A DNA stretch of 64,000 bases from Dactylellina haptotyla (lineage: Eukaryota > Ascomycota > Orbiliomycetes > Orbiliales > Orbiliaceae): positions 806,001 through 870,000 of the forward strand of contig CM062384.1 in the NCBI GenBank assembly GCA_031310005.1, in the 5' to 3' direction. The position numbers and the translations under genes were made by a program. Below are positions 1 to 11,507 of the stretch, piece after piece (the first letter of the stretch is position 1; every line of letters starts with the position of its first letter). Under the pieces are notes generated by a model. That model saw nothing but the letters and a program-made list of their open reading frames with translations, searched no databases and had not been told where the DNA came from.

Positions 1-1039
1 GTACCAAAGTAGAGGCTGTAATTCGCACCCTCTCTTGTTAATAACCTTCTTTCCCAAAAATCTATATCCACACCAGTAAAAGGAAGAGTTACTCACAATC
101 TTGGGCGCATCTTCGAATCTCAGTCTATCTGCCTTACTTCCAGTGTACCTCCCCGGCAGATTCAACACAGCGTATACTCCTAACAGCATACTACACAGCA
201 CGTGCAAGAGTTTCCACCACTTTGCGAAAGGCGCCTCCTCCGGTTGTTGCTGCTGCGGTTGATCTCCAGTCGTAGGCCCACCCGGCCCGAACCCGCCTCC
301 GAGCATACTACTCAGCAATTCAGGCGGGATGCCACCACCGGCGCCGTCCGGCCCACCCGGCGGCCCACCCAGTGGACCACCAGGCATGCCGCCTAGCATC
401 TGCTGCATCATCTGTAATAGCGGGTCATTCGCCATATCGCCAGGTGTAGCGCCGCCTCCGGGCGTGCCGAATAGCCCATTGCCTTGCATCATCATCTGGG
501 CTATCTGGTCGTCGCGTAGTGCGAATTCGGACTGTGATGGCGGGGTTGGTGGGGGTATCGAGTTTGGGGCATCGCGGATGCGGTTGGACACAGGGTGGTA
601 GAAATGTTCCGAGACTTCAGGGTCGGTGTCTGAGAGATCGGAGAAGGTGGCGGGTCTAGGGGCTGGAGTAGGGGAGTCTTGGAGTTGAGGGTCTATGTTG
701 ACGTCAGGGAGAGATTAGCTATCTGGATGATGTTCGGTAGCTCCGTGATGGCGGGGTAACGGTAGCTAGTCGTAACAGCCCATTTGACGCCATGAGCCAC
801 CCAGAATGACGGTATATGATATAGAACGCACCATCTTTCTTGTACCCGTCGCCAAAGCCGGCAGCGGTCCGCTGTGTCTGCGTGATCTTGCGTAGTCTAT
901 CGGCACCCTTCCCCATCTTCTGCTTCCGCATTTCACGGCGGATGCGCGCTTGCTCGCTAACGGAGAGCGGGGTCATCTGCGCCAGCGACTCATCGGAGGG
1001 GGTGGTCTGCTCGGGGGCCTGCGGGGTCGAGTCGGCCAT
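1..1039 (-). CDS. GET2: Get2-like subunit of the GET tail-anchored protein insertion complex (C-terminus cut by window edge)
   Basis: Get2 is the ER membrane receptor subunit that captures the Get3 ATPase carrying tail-anchored proteins. The model has exon 1 at 832-1039, exon 2 at 97-692 and the first bases of exon 3 at 1-15; both introns are GT-AG and keep frame (phase 1, then phase 0). The N-terminus has the family hallmark, a basic stretch near residues 30-50 (RIRREMRKQKMGKGADRLRKI), which in yeast Get2 binds Get3. An acidic, Pro-rich linker follows, then a low-complexity Gly/Pro/Met/Gln region, then a hydrophobic segment near the end of exon 2 that fits the first membrane helix. The remaining helices lie outside the window. 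The start is the first ATG in frame with the basic motif. Function rests on the motif and the motif-linker-helix layout; fungal homologues are weakly conserved outside them. Confidence 0.72.
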
Positions 1040-2970
1040 GATGGTGTGTAAGGAAATGATATCCTGAGGGTGGAGGCTTTGGAGGTGGTTGAGGTTGTGG
1101 TTGATTGGGTGGGAGGGATGATTGTCGGGTTAAAAGGGTCTTGGTGGCCGATTTGCTGGGCGACGTTTGGGTCAAACAACAACATCAAGCTGTGTGATTA
1201 GAATGACAATTAGTGCTCTCCAATATCCTTGACAGATATTTCACGAAAGCACTCCTGGTTGACTATACGGGAACACTTTTAAATAGAGAATATGATAGAG
1301 AGAGTCGTCTAGATATCTTTAAAGTTACCTGGATACCGATCGCTGGGCTCACGAAACACATTCAACACTTATTGTCAGGTTCGGATATTCGTTCTAGCCG
1401 TATAGATGCCATGTCATCCGACAAGAAACTAGTATCGTGGAAGAGCCACCCGGCCCGGTTGCATTAGCTAAAACCTGCGATGAAATTTAAAGTATAAACT
1501 AGTCGGACCGAGAGCTCGTTAGCTACGTTCGCCAGTCACCGGTCTTCAACTCGTCTCAGAATCAATATGTAAACAGCCATCGACAGGTTTGAAACTCGCC
1601 ACGTTAGTTCTATCGCAACGAGGATGGCCGTATTCTAGAAGTTCTCTGAATCAGAGTTTAGAATAAATGCAACCGTGTTAACATCACCGATAAATTTTGC
1701 TATGAGACTTCAGAACTAGATATCAATACTCGAATTATATGGAAGCACGTTTCACCGCTCGCACAACTAGCACATTCAACACTAAATTAAAAACTCATGA
1801 TGACCTATTATATCTGCCAGCAGATATCCAACATAGAATACATCATATGTACGGAATAATTTACCCACAGATATATATATCGATACACATCGACTGAACA
1901 ATATAATATTGATTGTATCGTCCGCGTCGACGTCAGGTGCACGTGTTGTCCGCCTTATGTTAGGTATGAATATCTATGAGTTGTCGAGCCTCTCTAGCTA
2001 AGTGTATCGCCAACTTCTGACCTCGCCGGACTCCGACACCCCCCGTGGGCCCAGTCCGCCCAAAAAGCCAGATATGATAGGAAATTCCAGATTAACTTCT
2101 AGAAGACTGCACGAAGCATCTCCCAAGTCCATGTCACAGGATTTCGTGCAGCAAGTACATGATCAGAAAACTGCGTGTTTTAACGTTTTGCATGCACGAA
2201 GCTTAAAAGGGGGGCCATGTGGTCCCGTTGGTTCGATGCAGGTTGACGTTATATTTGGAGTAAGTCCTTAAAGCACTCACGTAGATACCATGCGAAATCA
2301 GATAATACACTATCACTATTATGAGGGAAAAAAAAAGTTCCGCAGAGATCTTTCATCTGTGATGTTATCTATTGATATCGCATTCTGCTCCACCCACACA
2401 ACACCCCCTTGTAAATAACATGTGAAAAGTGTTCAATAGTAGCAAGGACAACTAAAAAAAAAAAAGTAAGACAAGACACGATAGTGGAACTTTTGAGAGA
2501 TCGATCGTAGCTAGCTAGAGATCGCGCGTTTGCGAAAGATGCAGCAGGAAAGTGGTAAAAGGGATTTTTTGGTTTTCACATGATAAAAAGGAGGGTACTT
2601 GAAAGTATGTAATTGAGTGAAAAAGAAAGCGTAACAGACATTATTTATCATCGTGCTAGGATGTGATGAAAAAAAACCTATAAAAATTATATAAAATAAA
2701 TAAAAAGAGCTCGCAAATAGCTAGGAAACCGTTGCTCATGGTTCGCGTGGACGCCGCCAAAAAACGAGAAAAAAAAAAGAAAGACAGAAAGCCAGACTCC
2801 AATTGAGAAACCGTGAATGCCCTACCGTAGTTGTCCCATATGCTAAACGAGATGACATTAAGAAAAAGAAAACAAAGACGGCTGACCGGATGGTAAGATG
2901 AGATGGGTATCCGAAGTAGAGTTGTGCTGCATCGAAGCAATGCGAGGGGAAGGAGGATATATCTCCACAT
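1040..2970. other. Intergenic, no gene seen
   Basis: This stretch separates the starts and ends of the flanking minus-strand genes. It is AT-rich in the middle (about 1500-1920) with short A-runs near 2330 and 2455. Open frames here (for example 2002-2271) have no recognisable domain. The part nearest 2970 is probably the 3' untranslated region of the bHLH gene. Confidence 0.5.
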
Positions 2971-4247
2971 CTAAGCAGCGCTGCCGCTGAGTTGCTTGAT
3001 TCGCTGCTGAAGGGTTTTGTTGCCCTCATCGAGCTGCTCTAAAAAGTTTGCGGCGTGTATTAGAATGGCGCTCTTGCTGTATCCGCCGCCTCTGAGCTCC
3101 GGCACGAGGTTGCAGAGGTCGTCGAATCCTTCTCGGATCAGGTTCCGTCGCTTCTGCTCGCTCTGGATGTGGTTCTCCCGCTTCTGCGCCTCTGATAGAT
3201 TCTCTCTCTTGGGGCCCTTTGGCTTCTTCTTCTTCTTGTTTTTCGAGCTAGTTCCCACGGGGCTCGCGAGGCCGTCTTTGGTAATTATGGATTTCGATCT
3301 CGACTTTGGATGTGGACTAGAAGACGAAGATTCCAAATCTTCCTCCTCCTCTTCGGATGTCTTCCTGTGGAAAGACTTTCTCCGCTTCGATGGTGAGACG
3401 ATATCCTCCTCATTTCCCGTGTCCTTGATGCCGGTGTAGACTCGGTCGGTGGACGGCGAGTTGACGGTGGTATTCGGGCCAGTGGTATTTCCCGAATACC
3501 CTCCCTTCGCGATCATGGCCATGGTTCTCTCGATTAGCATGTCTTCCTTTTTCGCCATCTCCTTGCTGCTCGTCGACGCCACGTATCCTCCAAATTTGAA
3601 GTTAGGATCCGACCCCCATTGTAAAACTGGAATCGACAAGTGGGGTCGGTCAGCCGGCGGGGCGCTGGGCGACTTGGTGGAGGCGACCTGATGTAGAGCG
3701 CCGAATGGGTTGAGGTTGATTTCACCTGGCGCTATCGACCCGATCTTCTCGTCATCGTCGTCTTCCTGTTTTAAAGCAAAAGTGCTCCGTTCCGAGCTCA
3801 AGGGAGTCGTGACCATATTTGTTGTTGTCAGAGCCGCGGGTGCGGTCGTTGTTGGTTGATATGGGTATTCACCGCTGCTCTCCTCCTGCCACCCCCACAT
3901 CATCGGATCCGGCAGCTTTGGGTCGAATAACGAGATCTTGGGGTCGAAAATGAAGGCGTTATCAGAGCCAGTGCCGACTTTGTCGAGAAAGTCGGCAAAG
4001 GCGCTCGTTTCCTGGTCATCGAGGAGAGAGGGGCCCGACGCCGGTGCGGGCGGCGGGGATGCAAAGGAAGCTTGGAAGAAGGAGGAACTGTCGAATTCGG
4101 GGACTGCGTTCGCACGATGTCAGCGCCTGAGAAACTCGCGTGCGACACGTTGTATAACAAAAAGTGAGTTTAAACAAGGCCACGGGCTATCTACTTACAG
4201 GTGAAAGGGTTCGTCATCATTGGAGGCGACCGAGTGGTCATTCTCAT
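2971..4247 (-). CDS. bHLH transcription factor
   Basis: Basic helix-loop-helix DNA-binding protein, predicted nuclear. Exon 1 is 4199-4247 (MRMTTRSPPMMTNPFT) and exon 2 is 2971-4103, joined across a 95-nt GT-AG intron in phase 1, giving about 393 residues. The bHLH lies at the extreme C-terminus (about residues 315-383): a basic helix with the ENHIQSEQKRRNLIREGF motif, an extended loop (VPELRGGGYSK), then helix 2 ending in a short leucine-spaced tail. H, E and R in the basic region predict E-box (CANNTG) binding. The N-terminal part is acidic and Ser/Pro-rich, with a run of glutamates and serines around residues 210-235. It resembles the small fungal bHLH group near Ino4/Mlx-like proteins, but I cannot name the orthologue. 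The frame stays open upstream of the chosen ATG to about 4526, so a longer N-terminus is possible. Confidence 0.88.
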
Positions 4248-4775
4248 GGTTGTCGCGGGGGCGGTTTTGGGTGTTTTGTGGTCGGGTTCGTAATTGTCTT
4301 TATGGGCGGCGAAGGCGCTGTTTCCGGAGCCGTTCGAAGCCGGGTATCTCGAAGCCACGGTTCGAGTTTTCAATTCAGGGAAGAATTGGTTCCAGAGCTC
4401 TGAAGCGTTTATCCCGGTATTTAATCTGATCCGTAGTCCTTTACGAACCAAGTTTGTCGGGCAGAATAATGTATTCAAAGATAGAACACACGGCGTAATA
4501 TGTAATGGGTGCAGACTTTTTTCCACTGCAGAAACAGGCAGAAGAATGTATTATGGCGGTGCTCGGGCTTGCTTGAAGCTAAAGTCCCCGAAGCTTATGC
4601 AGCATCCGCTTTCGAATGTGGAATTTGAACCGGGCCAGTGAACGGGCGAAGCAAAGCGAGCTTGTTCAGGTCCTAAGGCAGCGTTCGCAACTAGCTTTTA
4701 AACGGGTAGCGAAATTGAGAAGAAAAAAAACCGAGGTGTCGGGCGTTGGTCCGCTAGATAATTGAAAGGAAGCAG

Positions 4776-4794
4776 AATAATAATAATAATAATA
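4776..4794. repeat. (AAT)n microsatellite
   Basis: About six tandem AAT units upstream of the bHLH gene. It is seen directly in the sequence and has no evident function. Confidence 0.9.
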
Positions 4795-7700
4795 AAAAAC
4801 ACCAGGGTTGGATGCCAAAACGCGGAGAAGATGAGGGGAGTGTTATAAAAAAATTTCTGTGAGAGCTGAGGGGATGGTGCAGGAATTCGGGGTCCTTGTT
4901 AAAAGCAATATTGAACCTCGTGACAGGCGACGAAATTGTAACACCCGCAGCAAAAGAGGGAGACCAAAGCTGGGTTTTTTATTAAGAATGTGGGGGAGTC
5001 CTTGGCTTCAGTGGGAGGTACTCTTAAAGGCAGTATTCGAGACGAGTAATAGTTATTTGTCGTCAGCCTTTGTCAGTAGCGAGAAGTCTTATTGTCTTCG
5101 CTGGTAAGCCCGATTTATGGTCTGGTAAAGGGCGTCGAGGTTTGGCGGTACGGTGGAGCTGCTAGTGATGCAGCTCTGGTCAGCGGGTTCCAGAGGCACA
5201 GGGTTTTTCGGGTCGTTTGCAGCAGTCCAAGAGCTAAGTGAACCACACCCAGTTGCTGTATGTTTCAATCGAAGGGATCGTGATGAGTTTTTTTCTCTTT
5301 TTAATTTCTGTTTGACAGGTTGACAGGACAGGATAGGGTGGAAGCTGGCGATACCCGATATGGTGTTCTTTTTCAATGCAACAGCGTCGGGAATTTAGGT
5401 AAGGTGCTGGGTTCCATGCAAATGATTAAATAACGTGAACCAGGCTGTTCAAATACTTCGGATACAGCGAATGGTAACAAGTAGGAGGGAACGAATGTGG
5501 AACTGGTGTATCTGTAGAAGGTACTCTTGTACAGAAGACCCGAACTGAGAAGACAGAAAAAAAGCGCTAGCCGGGCGCATATATAACCTGAGGGTCGGAA
5601 GAATCTCCTGGTAAAAGCTCGAGCCGCCAGTTGCGCAAAATTCGGGTTTATGAAGTTTGCAAGGGTCGTGTAAAACTCGCGATCCCACGGCTCAAAATGG
5701 TTTTTCTTTTGCTTCCTTTGGCTATTGCAGAAGTGGATGTCGAGAGCTGCAGGCGAACTACCGAAGTTGGTTCGCTCGTATATCAGATCGGGACGGGTAT
5801 ATAACAGGACTGAACTACGTCGGTTGGGTAAAGTCGACGTCGCAGAAAAACAAGCTTATTTGTAGGGAATGGGGAGCCGAAACCCGTTGGGGGAAGACAA
5901 CAGTAATATAATAATATTATAACCTCGAACCCGATAAGATGGGCAGTCGATGATGCAGTTTGTTCGGACCGACTTGGGTGAGTACACTGGTAAGGAGAGC
6001 TTGCGGGGCCTTTTACAATGAGATCAGAGACAGGAATCCTCGAGAGACAAGGGCAGGAGGGCGACTAGTTAAACTAAACATCGATGTTTTACAGCTATCG
6101 AGCGAGACCTGGAATAGTATGTATGCCATTCCGATCGCAAAACACATATTTCTTTTTGAATTCAAAATCCCAGAAATAATTCGAAGTCGCTGCTGGGTGT
6201 CAGGGCTACCCCGCAAAAGAGGCATGTTGAGGCGCCCGTAACTGCTCGCTGCCCCTAAAATACCACCGCTAGAGTGCAGTAGACTCGCCCGTCCAATTTT
6301 GCAATTTAACGGGTGACAGCTCGATACGCAATACAGACGCTCTCCTAACTTCAGGCATCTACGGAGCAGACCCGTCTTGGTAGAGATTTGACGACCAGCA
6401 GCGCCACCGTTGTCGCAGATGATCCGATTCAATCCTGGCCCTGCATGCAAGCACAGGCCGTCCCCTTTCACATTCTTCAACATTTTCCAGACCACAAAAG
6501 CTCCCCTTCGAGCTATCGGTCTGTCTCGCAATCTCTGGCACCGTTGAAGGAATATTCCGCTCTCAGACCCATTTTCCTAAATATAACGTTTCTAACGTTT
6601 CGCTGCCTTCGAAAGCCTCCTCATACTCGCTTGATCTCATCTTAACGAATCCTGGGCCTGGGCTCTTGCTTCACGTCAATCTGTCGTGTGCATCGGCATG
6701 GAGGCTGTTAATTTCCAAGACACTGGCTCCTGCCGAAATCGATAATGGTGATTTTCTACCAATTGCAATTCCCCAATTCTTTCCCCCAGCTAAACGTCCA
6801 TCTTGCAGGCCTTGTTTCTCTTCGAAACATGCATCTTTCTAGACCTATTCCCTCCTAATCGATACGTCAGGCCGGTCAGGATCCAGGGGAAATGAAAAGA
6901 ATAAGAAAAGAGACCTGCAGCAGACAATCAAAAAGGGAATACCAGCTCGGGTAGCAAGGCCAATATTGAAATTTCCTTGACGCGCCATGGCCACCTCTGG
7001 AGGCATGTTCCTTCGCGCCGCCGGAGTGACAACCTTCCTGTTCACTCGCATGTGATTCTTGGACTTGCCGAAGAGGTGTTGACCAAGTCGGGGGCGGCCG
7101 GAACATCCACCTACCCCCTGGTCCGTGTCTTCGAAAGAACACACACCATAGCCAGAACACTATGCGGGGTGCAACACAGACTCGCAAGAAACACTGTCTC
7201 TACCTACCGACATGCTCGTTCAAGACTAAGGCTGGCGAAAATGGAAACGGAAAATGGAACGCACGGTTATTATGGCGCCTACATAGCGTATGCATTGTTC
7301 TGGATAGCGTGAGGGGTAAAGTAGAAAGTGGAACCACTGTTTTCTCTTTACGCTCAACGCACTCAGGAAGGAAAAATAACCGTCGTTTGAAATTACTCGC
7401 AGATCTTGGTGCACCTGTTCTGAGCAGCATGTTTCGAACGAAGCTTGATTGTTTGTGTGTGAGGTCCTTTACCCCAGGTCTTAGCCTTTGCCCCATATGG
7501 GGTACCCGTCCGATACCCATGCGATCCTTCGACAGAACTGGAAGTCAGCCCCGCGATGCCTTTCTTCCTTCCTTCTTTTTTTACTTTTCCTCCTCCCATT
7601 GAACCTTGCAAGATGTGAGAGTGGCCCGTGGCCCTACAATTTCCGAGCATTTCAAACTTTTTTTCTTTCATTCCCTCAGCATCTTTCGTGAGAAATAGAC

Positions 7701-9524
7701 AAGGAAAATGTGGGGAACAGGATAAGATTGTAGCTCATTTGTGTTCTGCGACGACGGTCTTTTCATTCCTGTCGGGATAAACCAGCTCTACCCTGTCGAA
7801 ATCGACATCTCGAAAAATAACCCACGGAAACTTAAACTCCCTTGAACCTGCGCCTTAGCTGCCGTTCCACACATCTTTTTTTTTCATGTCATGTAACCCT
7901 TTCGAAATTATCTTAACGATAAACGAGTGCGTGATAAACGTGCTGTCCTTGTAAATCTTGCTGCTGCTGTTGCCGCATGCAAACTCATGTGTCCATGATT
8001 ATGGCCTTATCCAGGAAAACGGGACGTTCAATTTTGTCTGCACAGTGAATTAACAAGAATATTAATAAGAACTTGCATGACGATCAGTAGTACGAACAAA
8101 AAAAAACGGTTGGGGAATCCATATCCGACCAATAAGCCTCCTCTGATTGCTATCCATTATGCTGCTGCTCCGGATTTTCCTCACGTTCGCTCGACTTTGG
8201 GGGAACGTATATCAAGTGCGCTAATGCACCGTGTAACTCTACCCGTTTACCAAGAAAAAAAAGAACCAAAAAAAGATGGTGTACCGCGGCTTCTCCAAAA
8301 TCACAGCTTTGGACCTCCTCACTCAAAGCTTTAGTAATAATTCTCCAAAAGACCGCGTTCTAGTCCCCATTCAACATTTTTAGAGTAGATCACATTGTCT
8401 TTTGGCCATTCGTCCGAAATATAGCGAGAGTGTGACATCTGGATACCCACCACCCCGTAGAGCTCCGAACGGTGCCTTACTCGTGGCGTATGGTAGATCG
8501 TGGAGAACTATACTCGGTTCCAAGTTTTTACTTACTGCTGCCAGGCGGAGGGTGGGCTCTCCCTTCCCTTCCGAAGTGATGTGAATCAAGGCTTAACCTC
8601 AACCGTACTATAACAGATCAATTAAGGTGTGCGATCGTTTCTCATGTAGCGGAACCATAGTGACAATATGAGAGACAGAGTGTGGCCCCACTATTGATGT
8701 ATATTTCTTGAAAAGATACCTCGGCATTTTTAAATTTGAGAGCTTAGGCTCGGACGCATCCCATACAAAACGGATGAAGCCAAGCTGAATGCAAAGGCGA
8801 AAATATAAGCTTCTGATAGCTGCTGGCTTGCTGTTTGCTCGTAAAGTTCCAAATGGGGAAATTCAGAAAGCTATGATGCATTTATTCTGTGATGCGAAAA
8901 ATGGGCGCTACGTTTAGACCCGTTCCTGCATATTCGACGAAGAGATAAAATGATCATTTGTTTCGTTTCCGCTCGTCCGGCGCGGGGAAAACTAGTCTAA
9001 GCTATATCCAGGATATGTTCTTTTCATTTGGAGGTCCGTAGACGTTATTTTATTTTAAATAGTGTGTGTGGCTGGGTGGTTGCTGCTATTGAAAGTGGTG
9101 GTGGTGGTGACCATAGACGTACCTACATACGTACGTGCAGAACTTGAGACTTTCGTTTCGCACCCCAGCGTATTTTCATCTTTGTGTCACGAGGGGAAGG
9201 GAAGGTTAAGCCATTCCCCCTTCCTGTATGCATGAACGGGACGAGAGACGAAAGCGGATGAGAGACGTTACAGTTTTTCTTTTTGGTGTGTGTGCTGGCA
9301 ATATATATGTATTTCCTTTCGCTCTCTAAATTTAGGTGGCGTTTCGGTGGCCGGCAGCCAGCCATTTATATATCACGTATATTGTGCAATATTTCTATAT
9401 TGCGCGCATACATATATTACTTGAGGCTCGAAGGTCTGTGCTGAATTGATACCTCCATGCTTTCGTATTTCTGGTACGCAAGGCACAATTTACGAGATCG
9501 GCATAGCTCGGGACCTTGGCAATG

Positions 9525-9546
9525 GGATGGATGGATGGATGGATGG
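9525..9546. repeat. (GGAT)n microsatellite
   Basis: Five tandem GGAT units in gene-free DNA, seen directly in the sequence. Confidence 0.9.
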
Positions 9547-11054
9547 GTTGATACAACCGAGAGATCTTTGGTAGGGTAGTTGCGGGAAGCAAGGCCAGGT
9601 CTTCGTGAGTGACGAAAAGAGATTTGGCAAGGGGGTAATTAAGCGGGTCGTTGTACTGCTGATGTTTGGGGCTGGAGTGATTGTTCCGGGTGGTGGGTGA
9701 GAATGTTCACATGCTGCATCGATGGAATTAGGGTTTATATGCACATGTGAAGGCTCCCGGGGGGGGGGTGCTAGAGGAGATGTGGGGAAGATGACTAACG
9801 ATGTTCGTGTAAAATTTGAACGTTAATGCTTGCCTGAAATACTTCTTCCTTTGACCTCTAATTATATCTTCCAGCTAGCGCACGAGAGTATGGAGGAAGT
9901 AATATCAACCAAGACTTTGAAACTGATCTGAAATTCATGGTGGCGAGATGGGAGATCATGCTTATTAGGTATATAGGATACCATTTGCCGGCAGACCGAG
10001 GCTCACGAGGAGAAATCGGACGAATGGCGAGAAGCGTTGAAAGCTACGGAGGGTTGGACTATCGAGCGTTTTTGCGATTTTAAGGAAGAATAGAGAGTTT
10101 ATACGGCGTGTCATTGACAAAAATCTCTTTGATGGGAATGGGCAGAAGGCGTGGCGACAAGTTAGGTGATACAATTGTGGTATTTCGGCTCCTATATGTT
10201 GTTCCGTTAGATGATGATATGCGCTCTTCTGGAATCATTTTGGCCGGCATATAGAGTATACCGTACTGAAGCAACTCGAATTTTCCTAGTTGCTCTATAG
10301 ATCTATTATCAAGAGGGGTATGAAACTCCTAATGATAAATTGACCTTTGGGGCAAATGTGACTAGGCAGACAGAACGAAAGCTTTGTCAATAAATTTGGA
10401 GTAATCTTTGATTATATATGCAGTGATACCTACATATTCTTGTAGTACTTAGTACCCAAGAGCTGAGAGTATCATAAATATAGAACTACAGGCCCAGTTA
10501 ACCATGCAGAGCACACGTATCGAACATCATAGATTATTTACTTCACCGAATTCAAGTAAAGCGTATGAATTCATGAATGTCTTAAGGCAGCTGTCCAAAG
10601 CTCACCAACACTGGCTTCCATAAAGCAGATGAGCATACATTTTACCGGAGATAAATCCTGCCCCAAAGGGGACAATTATTGTTTTCGCTATGTTAAAGTA
10701 GTATCATGCCCTTACAATACCAAGTATATTCATTTCTACCAGAAATTTGAATACAGCTCAAGAGCGCCAATAATACCTTACAAATATCCAACATATACAA
10801 CACAGAAGCCCCTGTCTATTGAGCCAGGCTGGTTAGGGTTTTAAACGCGTTGTGTGGATTACCCACGAATTTCGCTTCGTCGAAATACGAGATATTTAAA
10901 CTAGATTTAAAATGAAACAGGTTGACAAAAGAAGAGACCCTGGAAACAAGAGCTACTCGAAATACTTGTTAGAGCTATAGAGTATATGCTTATCTAATAT
11001 TCGATTCTCGACGATGCTATATTATGTTATTTTCTCTGGACAGCGAAGATCCAA

Positions 11055-11200
11055 GCGGGTTTAGCTCAGTTGGGAGAGCGTCAGGTCAGTTCTTTCTTGT
11101 TTACATTAACACCAGTTCGTCTTTACTAACTTCTAGACAGACTGAAGTCCACTTCAATCAATAAATCTGAAGGTCGTGTGTTCGATCCACACAAACCGCA
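11055..11200 (+). tRNA. tRNA-Phe (GAA) with two insertions
   Basis: Phenylalanine tRNA. With two segments removed it folds as a cloverleaf: acceptor stem GCGGGTT/AAACCGC (one mismatch, 5-68), D arm with TAGCTCAGTTGGG (A box), anticodon GAA at 11144-11146, T arm GTGTG-TTCGATC-CACAC (B box), and discriminator A at 11200. Insertion 1 (11085-11140, 56 nt) splits the anticodon stem between positions 30 and 31 and looks like a spliceosomal intron. Insertion 2 (11148-11164, 17 nt) follows G37, the usual site of nuclear tRNA introns, and contains TTC able to pair with the anticodon. A T-run at 11212-11216 gives a Pol III stop. Every base of the tRNA proper is present, so decay is unlikely. Confidence 0.9.
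11085..11140 (+). other. Spliceosomal-type intron inside the tRNA-Phe gene
   Basis: The 56-nt insertion has the exon-intron junction CAG|GTCAGT (one mismatch to the U1 consensus CAG|GTAAGT), a perfect TACTAAC branch motif at 11124-11130, and the 3' end ACAG|A, 11 nt after the branch A. Removing exactly this GT-AG segment restores the anticodon stem TCAGA/TCTGA. The first five intron bases (GTCAG) repeat the last five exon bases. It sits away from the position 37/38 site that the tRNA splicing endonuclease normally cuts. Splicing by the spliceosome is inferred, not shown. Confidence 0.72.
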
Positions 11201-11211
11201 GTGTCCTTATC

Positions 11212-11216
11212 TTTTT
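11212..11216 (+). terminator. RNA polymerase III terminator
   Basis: A run of five T residues lies 11 nt after the discriminator base of tRNA-Phe, as expected for Pol III termination. Confidence 0.75.
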
Positions 11217-11507
11217 ATATATCTTTACGTTTCCTTTTGGACTTCGGGGCATGGTCCACTAGATAGGTATTTATGTTATCACTGGGATTGAATAAGCCAA
11301 GAATTATCACGTTTTCGTAATCCTAGAACGATAGAGATTGCGATTTTAGAATTTTATCAAATTACTACATACAACAAAAATGAGTGTCAAGTAGTCTCAT
11401 ATAACTTTAGAAGGTTGTGGAGCCTCGCAGAAGGTGATCAAGATAGCATAGAAAATAACACCCGATATTTCTAAAATACCGCTCATAGAAATCCTGGGAC
11501 TACTTAA

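Larger units (their letters stand above)
4248..11054. other. Long gene-free region (6.8 kb)
   Basis: I find no protein I can recognise here on either strand. The segment nearest the bHLH gene (about 4250-5000) is probably its promoter and 5' leader. Open frames of up to 172 codons exist (for example 6013-6531 on the minus strand), but none shows a domain, signal peptide or convincing splice structure. The only simple repeats are a short (TAA)n at 4776-4794, a GGT run near 9098, (GGAT)n at 9525-9546 and a G-run near 9760. Confidence 0.5.

Noticed and set aside
6013-6531. 172-codon minus-strand frame
   Set aside because: Length is notable for this composition, but there is no domain, no codon-like regularity and no splice structure.
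6845-7187. Two overlapping minus-strand frames of about 100 codons
   Set aside because: One has a hydrophobic segment, but nothing matches a family I know, and two competing frames of equal quality argue against coding.
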